DNA of 64,000 nt from an uncultured Poribacteria bacterium (GTDB lineage Bacteria > Poribacteria > WGA-4E > WGA-3G). The notes below the pieces were generated by a model, which saw only the letters and a program-made list of their open reading frames with translations, was not told where the DNA came from and searched no databases. The stretch covers positions 3,922,835-3,986,834 of the forward strand of contig OX638352.1 in assembly GCA_951813545.1 (NCBI GenBank). The letters are read 5' to 3'. Made by a program: the position numbers and the translations under genes. Shown here in pieces: positions 9,438 through 17,394 of the stretch (position 1 is its first letter; each line of letters starts with the position of its first letter).

Positions 9438-9580
9438 CTCCAATCGTAGTAGATGTCGAATGCATTCAGTTCTTCAGTAATTTCAATCGTCTGTTTGAGG
9501 GTTTTTCGCTGCAGGTGTAACCGTCCGTCCAAAACGGGCAAGAAACCGAAAATAAAATGCCCCAGCGCGCTTAAAATTTG
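9434..9580 (-). pseudogene. Possible 3' remnant of an unidentified gene
   Basis: The 347-bp gap between fumC and the next gene holds a 48-codon open frame with no ATG, GTG or TTG start near its beginning. It reads LGHFIFGFLPVLDGRLHL, then a charged helix ending in AFDIYYDWS and a stop. The composition looks like real protein, so it may be the decayed end of a gene. I cannot name the family. Confidence 0.3.
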
Positions 9581-9606
9581 CTATTTTCTCTTAGACATGG
9601 TATAGT
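9578..9606 (+). promoter_or_regulatory. Promoter for the aldolase-like gene
   Basis: TTGCTA (9578-9583), 17 bp, TATAGT (9601-9606). The GTG start follows 80 bp later with GGAG at 9671-9674. Confidence 0.55.
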
Positions 9607-9685
9607 TAAAGGATAGGGGAAATGTCAAGATTTGGGATCGCACGGCGAATTAAAGCTTAATCCTAACTGAGGAGTAGAACCGCGA

Positions 9686-10738
9686 GTGGATTCACCATTA
9701 GTCAATCCGTATCTGGTAAACGCCTTAACGACACCGCCACCGCAAAGTTATCGCTACAAACGCTGGCAAGAGCGGGGATATCATTCCGACCTACGTCCGC
9801 TTTCGCCTGACAGTGAATGTGGAACATTGATAGGGCAGATGGGCTGGGTGGGTGCGCATGCGCACGCTCACGATTATCTATGGGCAACCGCTGGCAATAT
9901 GGGAGCAATTCTAACTGAAACGGTTGAGGAGACATCGCTTATCCCTTACAATACATCGCCGCGTTACCAATTGCCACCGCAGATTGTTGTTAAGGGATTA
10001 GCAGGAAGACACGTGCTACTCACGAAATCAGGTTCGCGTTTGGACATGATTGGCATTGAGCATCCTGCTCTTAACTTAACCCTTATTGAAGTTGAACCGG
10101 ACGGCGTGCATTATCGGATGCGTTTTGGCACACCAGATCAGGCAATTTTGGATCTGGATCAAGATGGCATTGCGCCGCCAGCACCGACGAGTGAGATGTT
10201 CCATTACCTTCTTATCTTCGAGCAATTAGAGGAACACGGATTTAATGCGCTTGTTCACTTGCAACCGAAGTTTTTGAACCTAATCTCTCGGACAGAACAT
10301 GGCGCGCCGGATCGATTTTACAATTTCCTCAGAGGGTATGAACCTGAAACGCCCATTATATACGACGAATCCAGCGGTATTGGGTTTGTAGAGGAACGAG
10401 CACCCGGCATCCCAGAATTATCTTATGAGAGTTTGCGGCTTTTCCAGAATGGTGGAAATGCGGAGCGTCATATTCTCTATTGGGTCGGGCACGGAACATT
10501 TTCACGAGGCAGAGATCTCCTTGATGCCTACAAACATGCCGAATATTTTGAAGCCGCGGCACGCATGGCATGGGAGGCGAATCAGCAACGTGTTGATGCC
10601 CAAGCCTATACTGAGGAAATAGTCAGCTGTATTTTACGCGAATTCAACGCAAACCGCGAAGCATCTGCTGAATCAGATCCAAGTTTCGAGGATGTCGATA
10701 CCCCAAGACAGTCTGAGAACGTCTATAACTATCCTTAG
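9686..10738 (+). CDS. Class II aldolase/adducin family protein
   Basis: 350 aa. The fold family is suggested by PTSEMFHYLLIFEQLEEHG, ALVHLQPKFLNLISRTEH (the usual site of the metal-binding His pair) and YWVGHGTFSRGRDLLDAYKHAEYFEAAARMAWE, the typical third metal-ligand and helix segment. RhaD-like sugar-phosphate aldolases have this layout, but the first metal motif is diverged here and substrate cannot be told. The GTG start is supported by GGAG 11 bp upstream; no ATG is suitably placed. The C-terminal ~30 residues are acidic and probably disordered. The coiled-coil gene follows 67 bp later, so the two may be co-transcribed. Confidence 0.7.
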   Translation: MDSPLVNPYLVNALTTPPPQSYRYKRWQERGYHSDLRPLSPDSECGTLIGQMGWVGAHAHAHDYLWATAGNMGAILTETVEETSLIPYNTSPRYQLPPQIVVKGLAGRHVLLTKSGSRLDMIGIEHPALNLTLIEVEPDGVHYRMRFGTPDQAILDLDQDGIAPPAPTSEMFHYLLIFEQLEEHGFNALVHLQPKFLNLISRTEHGAPDRFYNFLRGYEPETPIIYDESSGIGFVEERAPGIPELSYESLRLFQNGGNAERHILYWVGHGTFSRGRDLLDAYKHAEYFEAAARMAWEANQQRVDAQAYTEEIVSCILREFNANREASAESDPSFEDVDTPRQSENVYNYP

Positions 10739-10805
10739 ACAGTATTTCTAACCTCGCCTGTGAAACGCATCAAACACGTATACCCTCAGCATGGGAGGAA
10801 AATAT

Positions 10806-11477
10806 ATGCAAACACCTATAGATGTCCAAGACCGGGAACCGGAACATGAACACGACACTGCAACCGAAACAGATTTAGAGCGACAACAACTGGAAATGCA
10901 TCTCCGCGACAGTGTCATCGGAAGATATATTCGGAATTATAACAAACGCTTGCGGACACTCACCCAAGAATTGGAGCGAACCCGCCAGCAGGTCGATGAC
11001 AAGATTAGAGATATAGAAAAACGCTTCGCCCAAGGAATAACAGAGGTTAAAGCCGATATCCGCAATCTTTCAGCGAAACTTGAAGACGACAATTCGGGGT
11101 TAACACTGGACAAAATTGACGCGCTTGTTGGCGCGCGGATTGATGTCCGGTTGGATGGAATCACTGGGCGTGACGAGGCGGATCTTCAAAAATTATCTAC
11201 ACTGATAAACGAGTTCGCCAGCGAATTCCAGACACAAATTGATCGGATTAGCAACGAAACGAAACTCTTGCGAGAACAGGCTCGTCGCAGCCAGGAGTCT
11301 CTGCGAGCAGACTTAGCCTCTGAAACTGAAACACTTGAAACCACGAAAGTTGACCGGATCGCTTTATCTGAAACCCTCATTGCACTTGGGGTGAAACTCA
11401 AAGAGGAAAACTTACTGGATGAATTGGACACGGACCTAACTCTTGATGATGTCTTAGAAGGTTCAGAAGAATCATGA
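10806..11477 (+). CDS. Coiled-coil protein of unknown function
   Basis: 223 aa, strongly acidic, with long heptad-rich helices from about residue 40 to 195 (LRTLTQELERTRQQVDDKI, TQIDRISNETKLLREQARR). There is no signal peptide, membrane segment or cysteine cluster. ATG 10806 is preceded by GGGAGGAAA; an ATG at 10791 overlaps that site and is unlikely. The stop overlaps the start of the CapA-like gene by 4 bp (ATGA), so the two are probably translationally coupled and may work together. I do not recognise a family. Confidence 0.75.
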   Translation: MQTPIDVQDREPEHEHDTATETDLERQQLEMHLRDSVIGRYIRNYNKRLRTLTQELERTRQQVDDKIRDIEKRFAQGITEVKADIRNLSAKLEDDNSGLTLDKIDALVGARIDVRLDGITGRDEADLQKLSTLINEFASEFQTQIDRISNETKLLREQARRSQESLRADLASETETLETTKVDRIALSETLIALGVKLKEENLLDELDTDLTLDDVLEGSEES

Positions 11478-12631
11478 AAATTAAGCGTCTTGAAAGTTCT
11501 ATAGGTACATTACAACGTCAAAGGTTTCAATGCTATCTTTTGATTGGTAGCCTGTTGTGCCTCATACTCTTCGGGACGTTGCTCGCGGAACTTCCAGCGA
11601 GTGAGACAACTGCGGTTGATGAGATTTCAGTTCTTGCTGTCGGTGATATTACTGTGAGTGGTCATATGACACCGTTGATTGAAAGCGAGGGGGCTGGTGT
11701 GTTCTTTCAAGGAACTGCTGACCTGATTCAGTCCGCAGATGTCGCGACCGCTTCCTTGAACGCCAGCATCTCGGAAAGAGGCGAACCACGCTACGGCATT
11801 GAAAACCCATTTCGGGCAGCACCCGGACTTGGCAGAGCCATCGCGAACGCAGGATTTGATGCTGTTTCCTTAGCTACACCGCACATAATGGACTTCGGTT
11901 TTGAGGCGTTGGAGGATACGATCACCGAACTGGAGTGGTATGATGTCAAACCGATCGGTGCTGGTGTAGACGCTGAAGCGGCAAGACTTCCGGCATGGGT
12001 GTCAGCCAAGCGGAAGGGAGCTGAACCTGTACAGGTTGCGTTGTTAGCGTATTATCGGATGAATGAGTTCACGCGTTATACCGAGGACCCGCTCGCTTAC
12101 GCCGTTTATAGTGAAATGACAACTGCTGTTAAGCAGGCGAAAACAGAAGCAACACTCGTGATTGTCTGGTTACATTGGGGAAGCAAGGGGCACGCTGCGG
12201 ATGATACCATTGGACGGCAACGAATTTTTGCACAGGCACTGATCGATGCGGGGGCGGACATGGTGTTATGTCAGCAACTTCATACGTTTGGTGGTATTGA
12301 GTTATATCAAGGCAAACCGATTGTCTACAGTCTCTCAGATTTTATCTATGATACTTATGATAAACAGCACTCACACATAGTTATACCGAAAGCGACGTTT
12401 GGAGCTGGGCTTCTGAAGTCGATTGAGTTAATTCCGATTTTGACGGATCCGGCGAAAACGCCGGTGCGCCCTGGGAAACCTACGGAAACCCCAACACCCG
12501 ACATTGGAAAGCAGTTTCCGAGTGTCCTAACGGAAGAGGCGGCAATAGAAACCTTGCAGAACTATCAACGACGTTGCGCAGAATTGGGGACGGAGGTGTT
12601 CATTGAAGGTGAACGTGGGTGGATTCGATAG
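11474..12631 (+). CDS. CapA-family (PGA_cap) metallophosphatase-like protein, membrane anchored
   Basis: 385 aa. One N-terminal membrane segment (about residues 17-36, CYLLIGSLLCLILFGTLLAE) is followed by a CapA/PGA_cap domain: SVLAVGDITVSGHM, ATASLNASISE, GFDAVSLATPHIMDFG, LVIVWLHWGSKG, QALIDAGADMVLCQQLHTFGGIELYQGKPIVYSLSDFIYD. The family is a calcineurin-like phosphoesterase branch linked to poly-gamma-glutamate capsule work, but many members are uncharacterised. The usual HGH motif is changed here (QLHTFGG), and N of LENP is replaced, so activity is uncertain. It is coupled to the coiled-coil gene by a 4-bp overlap. Confidence 0.8.
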   Translation: MKIKRLESSIGTLQRQRFQCYLLIGSLLCLILFGTLLAELPASETTAVDEISVLAVGDITVSGHMTPLIESEGAGVFFQGTADLIQSADVATASLNASISERGEPRYGIENPFRAAPGLGRAIANAGFDAVSLATPHIMDFGFEALEDTITELEWYDVKPIGAGVDAEAARLPAWVSAKRKGAEPVQVALLAYYRMNEFTRYTEDPLAYAVYSEMTTAVKQAKTEATLVIVWLHWGSKGHAADDTIGRQRIFAQALIDAGADMVLCQQLHTFGGIELYQGKPIVYSLSDFIYDTYDKQHSHIVIPKATFGAGLLKSIELIPILTDPAKTPVRPGKPTETPTPDIGKQFPSVLTEEAAIETLQNYQRRCAELGTEVFIEGERGWIR

Positions 12632-12764
12632 ATAATCGGAATAGAAGCGGTCTCCCGATCGCGGCACTTCGTTAGGAGCGAGAATCAGAGATATAACAAG
12701 CAATGAGCGGAGGATAGAAGTAATCTCCTAATAAAACGCGTAAGCCCAAGCAACGCGCCGGGCT

Positions 12765-12830
12765 GGATATACGGAGAGGGCGTTTTTTGCAAGATTTACC
12801 TGAACGAACCGCAAGGAACATTAGAAAAGG
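12765..12830. repeat. Third copy of the 54.7-55.0 kb repeat, spanning a gene start
   Basis: Aligned with 54926-54991, which has the same 66-bp length: the first 10 bp (GGATATACGG) match, the middle has diverged, and the last 33 bp (around GAACCGCAAGGAA) match at 29 positions. The copy covers the ribosome-binding site and first codons of the following gene. Confidence 0.6.
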
Positions 12831-14751
12831 TGAACGCGGGTTAACGCTTAAGGCATTTTTCATCGCGATGCTCCTGATTCCTCTTAACGTTTTCTGGATT
12901 ATCCAATTGGAGGTCGTCCGTTATACACACCCGACGCTGATTCATCCTCTTTCTAATGTCATCTTTATTATTTTTTGGCTGATGGTGTTCAGCGCGCTGT
13001 TAGGGAAATTGTCCTCAAAACTGCGATTGACACCGGCGGAATTGCTCACAATCTATGTCATGTTGTGCATCGTTTCTTCACTCTGTTCGCACGATATGAT
13101 GGAGATCTTGGTCACAATACTCGGACATCCATTTCGATTTGCAACGTTTGAGAATGAATGGCAGCAACTTTTTTGGAAAGAACTTCCGACATGGCTAACC
13201 GTTCAAGACACTAGTGTTTTATCAGGGTATTATGAAGGGCAATCAACCCTTTATCGGAAGGCACATCTTACCGCTTGGGCACTACCTATTGTATGGTGGA
13301 CACTTTTTATTCTCGTGTTGATGTTTGTTATGTTGTGCATCAACACACTCCTTCGCATTCAATGGACCGAGCGAGAACGGCTAACGTATCCGATTATCCA
13401 ACTGCCGCTCGCGATGACGGAGACGAATACAAGTTTTTTTAAGAATAAACTGATGTGGCTGGGTTTCAGCATTGCCGCAGCCATTAGTATCTTGAATTTG
13501 CTGAACTCGATTTATCCGGCAGTTCCGTATCTGCCTGTTAAACGACAAAACATCCATCAATACTTTACCGGTCGCCCTTGGAACGCGATGGGAGGTGTGC
13601 GTCTCTCGTTTTATCCTTTTGCGATTGGGATCAGTTTCCTTATTCCGCTGGATCTGCTTTTTTCGTGTTGGGCGTTCTATTGGGTATACAAATTTGAGTT
13701 GATGGCGGGCAGTGTTCTTGGCATACGGAATTTACCGGGGTTCCCTTATGCTGATGCCCAGAGTTTCGGGGCATATATGGTCCTCCTCGCTACTGCTGGA
13801 TGGGTTGGGAGAACACACGTCAAACGAATTTTTACCGGTGTTGTGGAGGGACTTCGAGGTACAGGTACTTCTCGGATAGATATGCAGCGTGAGCCGATGC
13901 CGTATCACATCGCTTTTCTCGGCATTGTCGGTGGAATGCTGTTTTTGACCGTATTTTCTTATAAGGCGGGAATGTCGCTCTGGGTGATTCCCATTTTTTT
14001 CGGGCTTTACTTCCTGCTCGCAACAATGATCGCACGACTTCGTGCAGAATTAGGATTCTTGGTCCACGATTTGCACAGGGTTGACCCGCACGGATTAATC
14101 GTGACGGCGTTCGGCACGCAGCGGTTGACGACAAGTACGAAGGCGGTTTTTTCGTTGTATATGTTCTTTAACCGAGCATATCGTGCACACCCGATGCCGC
14201 AGGAATTGGAGGCATTGAAGATTTCAGAGCGGCGGCAGATACGTCCGCAACACACCGCCGCTGCGATTCTTATAGCCACCTTGGTCGGTGCGATTGTTAT
14301 ATTCTGGCTACTCTTGGATAGTTATTACAGACATGGCGCAGAAACCGGCTATTACGGCCCGTGGGCATTAGGGTTCGGTAGAGGCGTTTATCGCCAACTT
14401 GAAAATTGGCTGAATTATCCGCAAGGCACCGATATCCCCGCCCTCGCTTTTATGGGTGGTGGTGTAGGAGTCGCTTTTGGGCTCATGGTATTGCGAACCC
14501 GATTTCTCTGGTGGCCCCTGCACCCACTCGGTTATGCTATGGCAAATAGTTGGGGTATGTCCAACCTCTGGAGTTGCCTCTTTGTCGCATGGATAGCGAA
14601 GGCAATTGTGTTGCATCAAGGAGGGCTTAAAGCCTATAGGCAAATGGTGCCCTTCTTTCTTGGACTTGCGCTCGGAGACTACATCAGTGGAAGTTTGTGG
14701 AGTATTGGCAGCATTTTAGCGAATACCACGTTGTATCAATTCTGGCCTTAA
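12787..14751 (+). CDS. Polytopic membrane protein (DUF6785/DUF6784-like)
   Basis: 654 aa with about 12 hydrophobic segments, e.g. near residues 30-48, 60-80, 88-110, 155-185, 220-240, 275-300, 375-420 and 490-515, plus two near the C-terminus. The repeated conserved look (LTPAELLTIYVMLCIVSSL, ERERLTYPIIQLPLAMTE, RLRAELGFLVHDLH) matches a family abundant in poribacterial and related metagenomes; I know no function for it, though a transporter-like role is plausible. The start is uncertain: TTG 12787 follows a strong GGAGAGGG, but this lies in a dispersed repeat, and ATG 12868 is a later option. Confidence 0.75.
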   Translation: MQDLPERTARNIRKGERGLTLKAFFIAMLLIPLNVFWIIQLEVVRYTHPTLIHPLSNVIFIIFWLMVFSALLGKLSSKLRLTPAELLTIYVMLCIVSSLCSHDMMEILVTILGHPFRFATFENEWQQLFWKELPTWLTVQDTSVLSGYYEGQSTLYRKAHLTAWALPIVWWTLFILVLMFVMLCINTLLRIQWTERERLTYPIIQLPLAMTETNTSFFKNKLMWLGFSIAAAISILNLLNSIYPAVPYLPVKRQNIHQYFTGRPWNAMGGVRLSFYPFAIGISFLIPLDLLFSCWAFYWVYKFELMAGSVLGIRNLPGFPYADAQSFGAYMVLLATAGWVGRTHVKRIFTGVVEGLRGTGTSRIDMQREPMPYHIAFLGIVGGMLFLTVFSYKAGMSLWVIPIFFGLYFLLATMIARLRAELGFLVHDLHRVDPHGLIVTAFGTQRLTTSTKAVFSLYMFFNRAYRAHPMPQELEALKISERRQIRPQHTAAAILIATLVGAIVIFWLLLDSYYRHGAETGYYGPWALGFGRGVYRQLENWLNYPQGTDIPALAFMGGGVGVAFGLMVLRTRFLWWPLHPLGYAMANSWGMSNLWSCLFVAWIAKAIVLHQGGLKAYRQMVPFFLGLALGDYISGSLWSIGSILANTTLYQFWP

Positions 14752-14967
14752 TATATATCCGATGGTGTTACCTTATCTGCCCGTGTCAAGGGAATATTGA
14801 GACTGTACATCCATAACATCCATAAAAAACTGAAGGTCGATCAAAAGGAGCAATCGTAGCAAGAAATCCTCGGTAAAAATACTTAAAAGAGCAATTCATA
14901 TCAAAAACTGACGATTGATTTAGCGGCACAATCGCAGCGACACATCTATTTCAAAAAGGAGAAAAAC

Positions 14968-17394
14968 ATGGGAACCAAAGAGAAAGAAGAAAACATAGAC
15001 GAAAATACGACTGTGAAAGAAGAGGAAGAAGAACTCACACAGGAACTCGCCATTCTTCCCTTGGATGATCTTGTCGTTTTTCCATACATGCCGCCGGTAC
15101 CGCCATTTCCGCCGCATCATGTCGCGCTCTCTGGGAAGATGGCGACCGCTGCCGTTGAGCATGCTATGGAACATGACAGGGGACTTTGCATCTTTCGTCC
15201 GAAAAAGGATCTCTCTAAGGAAGAGATTAAAGATATCAAAAAGAGTGACTTCAGCCCAATCGGGAGTTTGATTCACATCCTCCGTTACAAAACTGATGAT
15301 GAAGATGTATTATTCCTCGCGCATGGACGAGAACGCGTCCAAATTGAAGAAATTTTACATACAGAGCCTTTTGTTAAGGCTCGCATCGGCATCATTGGTA
15401 GTGACGGTGAAAATCCCGCCGATAATACAGAGATGGACTTGGAAGTGGAGGCACTCGTTCGCAGCAATGATGAAATGTTCCAACGTATTGTTCAGATGTC
15501 ATCGCGTTATCAGGAAGAATATGGCAGTCTGACCAAAACTATGATTGATGAACCGGGGCGCCTTGCTGACTATATCGCCGCTATGCTGGATCTGAAACCG
15601 CACGATAAGCAGCGCATTCTGGAAGCGGTGTCTGTTCATGAACGCTTAAATACACTTGCTGTTATTCTCGCTAAAGAACTTGACCTGCACGAATTAGAAA
15701 GCAAAATCCAAAATAATGCACAAGCCGTCATTAACAAGGGACAGCGTGAATACTATCTCCGGGAGCAACTTAAGGCAATTCAGACCGAACTTGGTGAAGC
15801 GGACGATCTTGGGCTTGAAATCGATGAAATGCGGGAGCAGCTGAGCGAAATTGAAATGCCCGAAAAAGCGAGGCAGGCAGCAGAAAAAGAATTGAAACGA
15901 CTCTCCAAAATGCAGTCTTTCTCGCCTGAATCAACCGTTTCACGAAACTATCTGGATTGGTTGTTAAATCTCCCGTGGTCTGTCAGTACTGAAGATGCTT
16001 TAGACATCGCAGCGGCACAAGAGATTCTTGATGCGGATCACTACGATCTGGAGAAAGTCAAAGAGCGAATTTTGGAATACCTCGCCGTGCGTATGCTCAA
16101 ATCCGATATGAAGGGACCCATCTTCTGTTTTGTTGGGCCGCCCGGTGTCGGGAAGACCTCACTCGGTAGGTCTATCGCTCGCTCAATGAACCGAAAATTT
16201 GTACGCATCTCGTTGGGTGGCATGCACGATGAAGCTGAAATCCGTGGGCATCGACGTACCTACATCGGCTCGATGCCGGGACGCATCGTTAAAGGGCTTC
16301 GGCAGGCTGAATCGAACAATCCTGTCTTTATGCTTGATGAAATTGACAAACTCGGATCTGATTTTCGTGGTGACCCGGCTTCTGCCCTTCTCGAAGTCCT
16401 TGATCCAGAACAGAATCATTCATTCACGGACAACTACCTTGATGTACCATTTGATCTTTCAAAAGTGATGTTTGTCACGACAGCGAATCAACTCCACACC
16501 ATTCCACCGGCACTCCGGGACCGGATGGAAACAATAGAACTTCCGGGCTATACTGCTAACGAGAAGTTGATCATCGCCAAGCAGTATCTGATACCGCGTC
16601 AATTGGCAGAAAACGGGCTAAAAAATGCGTTGATTACTATCAGGAATACTGCAATCAAAAAAGTAATCGGTGAGTATACTCGCGAGGCGGGTGTGCGAAA
16701 TTTAGAGCGTGAACTCGGCACTCTCTGCCGGAAAGTCGCACGCCGTGTTGCCGAAGGAAACACCGAACGAACAACGATTGCAGCGAAGGATATTCAAGGT
16801 TATTTGGGACCAGCGAAGTTTGATTCTGAAATCGCGAGTCGTAAAGCCGACATTGGTGTGGCGACAGGGCTATCTGTCACGCCTGCGGGTGGCGAAATCC
16901 TCTTCATCGAGGTCGCGTCTACGAAGAAAATGAATGCTCAGACGCAACTTCATATCACTGGACAGATCGGTGAGGTTATGCAGGAATCCGCACAAGCCGC
17001 ACTCAGTTATGTCAAATCCCAATCCGATGCACTCAAATTTGACCCGAGTCTATTGGAAAACGACATCCATATTCATGTGCCAGCAGGGGCGATCCCGAAG
17101 GACGGTCCTTCGGCGGGTATTACCATTGCAACTGCCCTTGCCTCCATTGCTACACAACGACAAGTCAGTCCTGAAGTCGCCATGACAGGTGAACTCACGC
17201 TTAGAGGAAAAGTGTTACCTATCGGCGGTGTGAAGGAAAAAATCCTTGCAGCGAAGCAGGCAGGCATCAAGAAAGTCATTATGCCAAAAGGCAATAAAAA
17301 ACACTTTATTGAAGTGCCCGAAGATATTCAAGCCGGTCTTGAGTTTCGGTTTGTAGGACATGTCACCGAAGTTTTCAGGGAGGTTTTCAGATGA
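14968..17394 (+). CDS. lon: ATP-dependent protease Lon
   Basis: 808 aa, ATP-driven serine protease that removes damaged and regulatory proteins in the cytosol as a hexamer. Order: acidic N-terminal tail, LON substrate-binding domain (about 25-225, starting LAILPLDDLVVFPYM), coiled-coil linker, AAA+ module with Walker A GPPGVGKTS from G390 and Walker B FMLDEIDKLG near 455, and the protease domain with the Ser-Lys dyad S715 (PKDGPSAGI) and K758 (GGVKEKI). ATG 14968 has a strong AAGGAG. Its last codons overlap the next gene by 4 bp (ATGA). The acidic, Glu-rich first 25 residues are longer than in E. coli Lon. Confidence 0.97.
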   Translation: MGTKEKEENIDENTTVKEEEEELTQELAILPLDDLVVFPYMPPVPPFPPHHVALSGKMATAAVEHAMEHDRGLCIFRPKKDLSKEEIKDIKKSDFSPIGSLIHILRYKTDDEDVLFLAHGRERVQIEEILHTEPFVKARIGIIGSDGENPADNTEMDLEVEALVRSNDEMFQRIVQMSSRYQEEYGSLTKTMIDEPGRLADYIAAMLDLKPHDKQRILEAVSVHERLNTLAVILAKELDLHELESKIQNNAQAVINKGQREYYLREQLKAIQTELGEADDLGLEIDEMREQLSEIEMPEKARQAAEKELKRLSKMQSFSPESTVSRNYLDWLLNLPWSVSTEDALDIAAAQEILDADHYDLEKVKERILEYLAVRMLKSDMKGPIFCFVGPPGVGKTSLGRSIARSMNRKFVRISLGGMHDEAEIRGHRRTYIGSMPGRIVKGLRQAESNNPVFMLDEIDKLGSDFRGDPASALLEVLDPEQNHSFTDNYLDVPFDLSKVMFVTTANQLHTIPPALRDRMETIELPGYTANEKLIIAKQYLIPRQLAENGLKNALITIRNTAIKKVIGEYTREAGVRNLERELGTLCRKVARRVAEGNTERTTIAAKDIQGYLGPAKFDSEIASRKADIGVATGLSVTPAGGEILFIEVASTKKMNAQTQLHITGQIGEVMQESAQAALSYVKSQSDALKFDPSLLENDIHIHVPAGAIPKDGPSAGITIATALASIATQRQVSPEVAMTGELTLRGKVLPIGGVKEKILAAKQAGIKKVIMPKGNKKHFIEVPEDIQAGLEFRFVGHVTEVFREVFR

